64,000 bases of DNA. Origin: Paraburkholderia nodosa (lineage in GTDB: Bacteria; Pseudomonadota; Gammaproteobacteria; Burkholderiales; Burkholderiaceae). The notes beneath the pieces are model-generated. The model did not search any database. It saw nothing but the letters and a program-made list of their open reading frames with translations, and was not told the DNA's origin. The stretch spans positions 62,001 to 126,000 of the forward strand of contig NZ_MCNV01000024.1 of assembly GCF_001718195.1 (NCBI RefSeq). Direction: 5' to 3'. Shown here one piece after another: positions 60,249-64,000 of the stretch (within the stretch, counting starts at the first letter, position 1; each line of letters begins with the position of its first letter). The translations under genes were made by a program, and so were the position numbers.

Positions 60249-61069
60249 CGTTTTTCAAATAATTGATCTTTATATCGTTATTCCGGAAGAGGGGTTTCCC
60301 CTAACGACATTGTTCCTGTCGTGGCGTGGGCGGCAAGACTCGGCACCGGTTCTCAACGTGTGCCCGGATGAAGAAGCGGTGGTATCGGCACGATGGTCTT
60401 CGCTGAACGCGCGTCCTGCAGTCTTTGAGACGAAGACGGGGTGATCAAGGCTGCATCGATCATGCGCCTGTCACGTTTTGGCAGAACCTTCGGGAGACCG
60501 CCATGAAGATCGTGTTGCTGGTGGCTTGCTCAATGATCAGTTCAAGCGCATTTGCGGAATGCGCGACCAACAACCGTGGACAAACTGCAACGTGGGCATA
60601 CCGCGTGGCGGTTGCCCCGGCAACCGTGCGTCCTTGCCGTGTACAGCAAAACGCGGCTCGGCGGGATATCGGACCAAAGTCTCATTGTTTTTGCCCTGGA
60701 CGGCTACCACACTTGACGACTACGAGCGCCGTGACAGGACGGCGCCGATACTAACGCGCCGGGCAGCGCTGGTGGCGCTTCGAGCGCGCCGTATGCGCGG
60801 CACCTCAGCCAGCGACCCAAAGATCATTCCGATCTTCGCGCGAATCATCGGGGCACGTTGTATCGAAGAAGTCATAACCGGCGTGGGCAATCGTCCGGGA
60901 GCGGCAAGTCGGCTGGCCCCGTCATGCTTGAGCCGGCGCCGTGTCCAGCGCAGTGTGCAGATCCTTGCTGATCCAATTCGCGAACAGTGAGAGCGGGCAA
61001 CGCAGAGGTGACCATGGCGCGCGCGTACCGGGGCGATGCGCAGGTCCGGCGCGTTGCGGGAGGCCATTC
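60249..61069. other. Intergenic region with possible decayed reading frames
   Basis: This region lies between the LysR operon and the RND operon. It holds an AT-rich part (60249-60300), a small AGGGG/CCCCT hairpin (60290-60302), and a weak signal-peptide-like frame described separately. Beyond that no gene, IS or RNA was recognised. Confidence 0.5.
60503..60754 (+). pseudogene. Possible degraded small secreted protein
   Basis: ATG 60503 follows GGAGA and encodes a good signal peptide (MKIVLLVACSMISSSAFAE) and CATNNRGQT, reminiscent of the small secreted proteins of Burkholderiales that begin with a Cys-Ala-Thr-Asn segment. After about residue 27 the frame becomes basic and without family features, while other frames of the same stretch also stay open. 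This suggests a frameshift or an old decayed gene. Evidence is weak; it could also be a chance frame. Confidence 0.3.
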
Positions 61070-62356
61070 ATGAGCGGACCGTTCTTTCCGGAGCATCGAC
61101 CGTTACCCCGGGTTGCGGCACGCCGGGACCGCCTGCCGCTAATCTTCGTCGTCATTGCGCTGACGCTCTTCGCCGGCTGCAAGAAGGCATCGGGGCCGCC
61201 GGCGCTCGGCGCACCGGAAGTCACGGTGATGACGGTCACGGCTCAGGACACCCCGGTTCAGCTCGAGTTCACCGCACAGACGCAGAGTTCGCGTGAAGTC
61301 GAAATTCGTGCGCGCGTGGACGGCTTTCTCGACCGGCGGACCTATTCCGAAGGCGACAAGGTGAAGGCCGGCCAGACGATGTTCCTGATGGATCCGAAGC
61401 CATTTCAGGCCGCGCTCCAGACGGCGCGGGGCGAGCTTGCGCAGCAGCAGGCGCGGCTCACGGTAGCGCAGCAGAATCTTGCCCGCGTCAAGCCGCTCGC
61501 CGCGCAACAGGCATTGAGCCAGAAGGACCTCGACGACGCGATCGGCAACGAGAAGCAGGCCCAGGCCGCGGTGATTTCCGCCCAAGGGCAGGTCGAGACA
61601 GCGGAACTCAATCTCGGCTACACGACGATCAAGTCGCCGCTGGATGGACTCGCGAGCTATGCAAGACAGCAGGACGGCAGCTATCTGATCGCCAATTCAT
61701 CCGGTCTCCTTACGTTTGTCTATCAGCTCGATCCGATCTGGGTGAACTTCAGCATTTCCGAAAACGAAATGCTCCACTTTCAGGACGAGATTTCGGCAGG
61801 CAAGCTGATCTTCCCGCCGAATAGCGAATTCGTCGTGGTCGTGCTACTTGCGGACGGCACGGAATTTCCGCAGCACGGCGCCATCAGTTTTGCGAATCCG
61901 GCGTTCAGCACCGACACGGGCACGTTCCTCGTGCGGGCCTCCCTTGCGAACCCTAAGGGCACGTTGCGGCCGGGCCAGTTCGTGCGCGCGCGCGTGACGG
62001 GCGCCACGCGGCCGAATGCCGTCCTCGTGCCGCAACGGGCCGTGCTGCAGGGCGCGAAGAGCCACTTCGTCTGGGTCGTGGACAATGAGTCGAAGGCGAA
62101 GCAGCGCGTGGTGGAAGTCGGCGACTGGAGCGGCGACAACTGGTTCATCAACGATGGCCTGAAGGCCGGCGAGCGCATCGTGGTAGACGGCGCGATCCGC
62201 GTCGTGCCCGACGTGCCGCTCAAGATTGCCGGAACGCTTCCTTCGACGCAGACCGGCGGCAAGGCAGTCGTCGAGAAGGGCGGGGCGTCAGCGCCGCAGG
62301 CGAGTGCGGGCACGCGCGCGACGGCGCCTGCCGCAAGCAGCGGCGCGTCGCAGTAA
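61070..62356 (+). CDS. RND efflux periplasmic adaptor (membrane fusion protein), lipoprotein
   Basis: This 428-residue adaptor has a lipobox LFAGC near residue 38. Order: lipoyl-type strand block (VEIRARVDGFLDRRTYSEGDKVKAGQTMFLMDP near 84-115), alpha-helical hairpin with ARGELAQQQARLTVAQQNLARVKPLAAQQALSQKDLDDA, second lipoyl half (YTTIKSPLDGLAS), and beta-barrel (GTLRPGQFVRARVTG). It bridges the inner-membrane pump and an outer-membrane channel. The ATG at 61070 has GGGAGG upstream. The tail is rich in Ala, Ser and Gly. The pump gene follows after 11 bases. No adjacent regulator is seen in the window. Confidence 0.9.
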   Translation: MSGPFFPEHRPLPRVAARRDRLPLIFVVIALTLFAGCKKASGPPALGAPEVTVMTVTAQDTPVQLEFTAQTQSSREVEIRARVDGFLDRRTYSEGDKVKAGQTMFLMDPKPFQAALQTARGELAQQQARLTVAQQNLARVKPLAAQQALSQKDLDDAIGNEKQAQAAVISAQGQVETAELNLGYTTIKSPLDGLASYARQQDGSYLIANSSGLLTFVYQLDPIWVNFSISENEMLHFQDEISAGKLIFPPNSEFVVVVLLADGTEFPQHGAISFANPAFSTDTGTFLVRASLANPKGTLRPGQFVRARVTGATRPNAVLVPQRAVLQGAKSHFVWVVDNESKAKQRVVEVGDWSGDNWFINDGLKAGERIVVDGAIRVVPDVPLKIAGTLPSTQTGGKAVVEKGGASAPQASAGTRATAPAASSGASQ

Positions 62357-62367
62357 GGGGCGACTCG

Positions 62368-64000
62368 ATGAACATCTCGCACTTCTGCATCGATCGCCCC
62401 ATCTTCGCGTCCGTCATCTCGATCGTGATCACGCTCGGCGGCGCATTGACGATGCTCGCGCTTCCCATCGCCCAGTATCCGGACGTCACGCCGCCGCAGG
62501 TCACGGTCTCCGCGACCTACCCGGGGGCCAGCGCGGACGTCGTGGCGAACAACGTGGCGGCGCCGATCGAGCAACAGGTCAACGGCGCGGACAACATGAT
62601 CTACATGTATTCGTCCGGTTCGTCCACGGGCAACTACACGCTCAACGTGTTCTTCGGGATCGGCACCAATCCGGAACTCGCCCAGGTCGACGTGCAGAAC
62701 CGCGTGAACCTCGCGCTGCCGCAACTGCCGCAACAGGTGCAGTCGCAGGGCGTCCAGGTCCAGAAGAAGTCGAACGCTTTCATGATGGTGATCGCGATCT
62801 ACTCTCCGGACGACCGCTTCGACCCGACCTATATCGCGAACTACGCAAACGTCTACGTGCTCGATACGCTCAAGCGGATTCCAGGCGCGAACCAGTCGTC
62901 GATCTTTGGCACTCCGGATTATGCGATGCGGATCTGGTTGAAGCCCGATCGCATGGCGCAGCTCGGCATTACCGCCGGCGACGTGCAAAACGCCGTGCGC
63001 GCGCAGAACCAGCAATTCGCGGTCGGCACCGTCGGCCAGGCGCCAACCGGCAACCCGGTCGAGCAGTCGTTCGCAGTGACGACAACCGGGCGGCTCGCGA
63101 CGGCCGCCGAATTCGACAACATCATCATCCGCGCAGCGAGCAACGGCGCGGCGATCGTCCGCCTGAAAGACATTGGCCGGGCCGAACTGGGTCAAAAGAG
63201 CTATTCGAATCGCACCACCTTCCAGGGCAAGCCCGCGACGATCATCGCGGTCTACCAGCAGCCGGGTGCGAACGCGCTCGACGTTTCGAAGCAGGTACAC
63301 GAGACACTTGCGCAACTCAAAACGTCGTTTCCTGAAGGGCTCGACTATCAGATCGCGTTGGACACGACGGATTTCACGCGTGCGTCGATCGCAGACGTGA
63401 TCCATACGTTCTTCGAAGCGCTCGTGCTGGTGGTGATCGTCGTGTACGTGTTTCTGCAGAGCCTGCGCGCGACGCTCATTCCGGTGCTGGCCGTCCCGGT
63501 GTCGATCGTCGGCACGGCGATGGGGATGGCGGCGCTGGGCTTTTCGATCAACATGCTGACGTTGTTCGGCATGGTGCTCGCCATCGGCATCGTCGTGGAC
63601 GACGCGATCGTCGTGATCGAGAACGTCGAGCGCAACATGACGGTATTCAAGCTCAGTCCGAAAGACGCGGCCAAGCGGGCGATGGACGAGGTGTCGGGTC
63701 CGGTCATCGCGATCGTGCTCGTCATGTGCGCCGTGTTCGTGCCGGTTGCGTTCCTGGGCGGGATCACCGGACAGTTGTACAAGCAGTTCGCAATCACGAT
63801 CGCGATCTCGGTGGTGTTCTCGGGCATCGTGGCGCTTACCCTGTCTCCGGCACTGGCCGCCATTCTGCTCAAGCCCACGCACCATGAGAAAAAGGGCTTC
63901 TTCCGGTGGTTCGACAACCAGTTCGCGCGGATGACCGCCGGCTACGGGCGCGCCGTGCAGTTCATCATCCGGCGCTACGTGTTGGGCCTGCTCGTTTTCG
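62368..64000 (+). CDS. RND efflux transporter permease (AcrB/MexB type), 3' end outside window
   Basis: This frame is cut by the window end after 544 codons. The start MNISHFCIDRPIFASVISIVITLGGALTM with the first membrane segment is typical of HAE1-family pumps. Porter-domain marks are TPPQVTVSATYPGASADVVANNVAAPIEQQVNG and PTGNPVEQSFAVTTTGRL. The membrane part has the charged pair in GIVVDDAIVVIENVERNM, needed for proton coupling. It pairs with the adaptor just upstream (ATG 62368 follows AAGGGGCG). Substrates are likely drugs or solvents. An outer-membrane factor gene may lie beyond the window. Confidence 0.92.
   Translation, partial: MNISHFCIDRPIFASVISIVITLGGALTMLALPIAQYPDVTPPQVTVSATYPGASADVVANNVAAPIEQQVNGADNMIYMYSSGSSTGNYTLNVFFGIGTNPELAQVDVQNRVNLALPQLPQQVQSQGVQVQKKSNAFMMVIAIYSPDDRFDPTYIANYANVYVLDTLKRIPGANQSSIFGTPDYAMRIWLKPDRMAQLGITAGDVQNAVRAQNQQFAVGTVGQAPTGNPVEQSFAVTTTGRLATAAEFDNIIIRAASNGAAIVRLKDIGRAELGQKSYSNRTTFQGKPATIIAVYQQPGANALDVSKQVHETLAQLKTSFPEGLDYQIALDTTDFTRASIADVIHTFFEALVLVVIVVYVFLQSLRATLIPVLAVPVSIVGTAMGMAALGFSINMLTLFGMVLAIGIVVDDAIVVIENVERNMTVFKLSPKDAAKRAMDEVSGPVIAIVLVMCAVFVPVAFLGGITGQLYKQFAITIAISVVFSGIVALTLSPALAAILLKPTHHEKKGFFRWFDNQFARMTAGYGRAVQFIIRRYVLGLLVF

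Noticed and set aside
61780..63885. Long leftward frame of about 700 residues opposite the RND genes
   Set aside because: It is an antisense shadow caused by high GC3 bias; its composition is His/Arg/Asp-rich with no domain, and the opposite strand holds clear RND family proteins.
1..64000. tRNA genes, CRISPR arrays, insertion sequences or phage genes
   Set aside because: No cloverleaf, repeat-spacer pattern, transposase or integrase was recognised on either strand.

Overview
The window reads as a high-GC betaproteobacterial chromosome of the Burkholderia/Paraburkholderia/Caballeronia group. This rests on two Burkholderiales-type porins (QSSVTLYG start, terminal Phe), a DUF4148 protein, a type VI secretion locus and dense catabolic and ABC-transport operons with little intergenic DNA. 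No tRNA, rRNA, CRISPR array, insertion sequence or phage gene was seen.

Left edge (1-5009): the end of a type VI secretion cluster (tssM 3' part, tssA), followed by a small protein with the His/Cys signature of a clan CD (C80-like) cysteine peptidase and an acidic repeat tail, a candidate effector. Then comes an L-fuconate locus (5006-10931): fucD, a divergent GntR/FCD regulator and an RbsABC-type sugar ABC importer, ending in a clear terminator.

Centre-left (10950-28407): two divergent operons that together look like an N-heterocycle catabolic system closest in content to the trigonelline (tgn) pathway. The leftward operon runs DUF1185 - alpha/beta hydrolase - flavin reductase with Nudix-like tail - luciferase-type oxygenase - aldehyde dehydrogenase - NCS1 permease. 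The rightward operon runs hydrolase - flavin reductase with Nudix-like tail - polyamine-type ABC importer - GntR/FCD regulator - succinate semialdehyde dehydrogenase - MFS permease. Between them lie a DUF1330 gene and a second GntR/FCD gene. The two regulators share their recognition helix, and related TGGYATWCCA palindromes precede the divergent transcription units.

Centre (28439-33331): a Weimberg-type pair (FAH-family 2-keto-3-deoxy-pentonate dehydratase and 2-oxoglutarate semialdehyde dehydrogenase), a porin and a MetQ-like binding protein. Then follows an organosulfur region (33548-50267): an SsuA-like binding protein, a DszB-like desulfinase, two DszC/SfnB-type flavoproteins, a DszA/NtaA-type monooxygenase, an SfnG-like monooxygenase, an aldo/keto reductase, a complete Dpp/Gsi-type ABC importer with two binding proteins, and a HAD hydrolase. 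Together these resemble a 4S-like route: uptake, S-oxidation, C-S cleavage, desulfination.

Right end (50294-64000): a porin, a TPR-glycosyltransferase-like protein, small envelope proteins, an RlpA-like lipoprotein, a tight LysR - flavin monooxygenase - two CMD proteins - MHS transporter operon with a three-half-site operator, and the start of an RND efflux operon cut by the window end.
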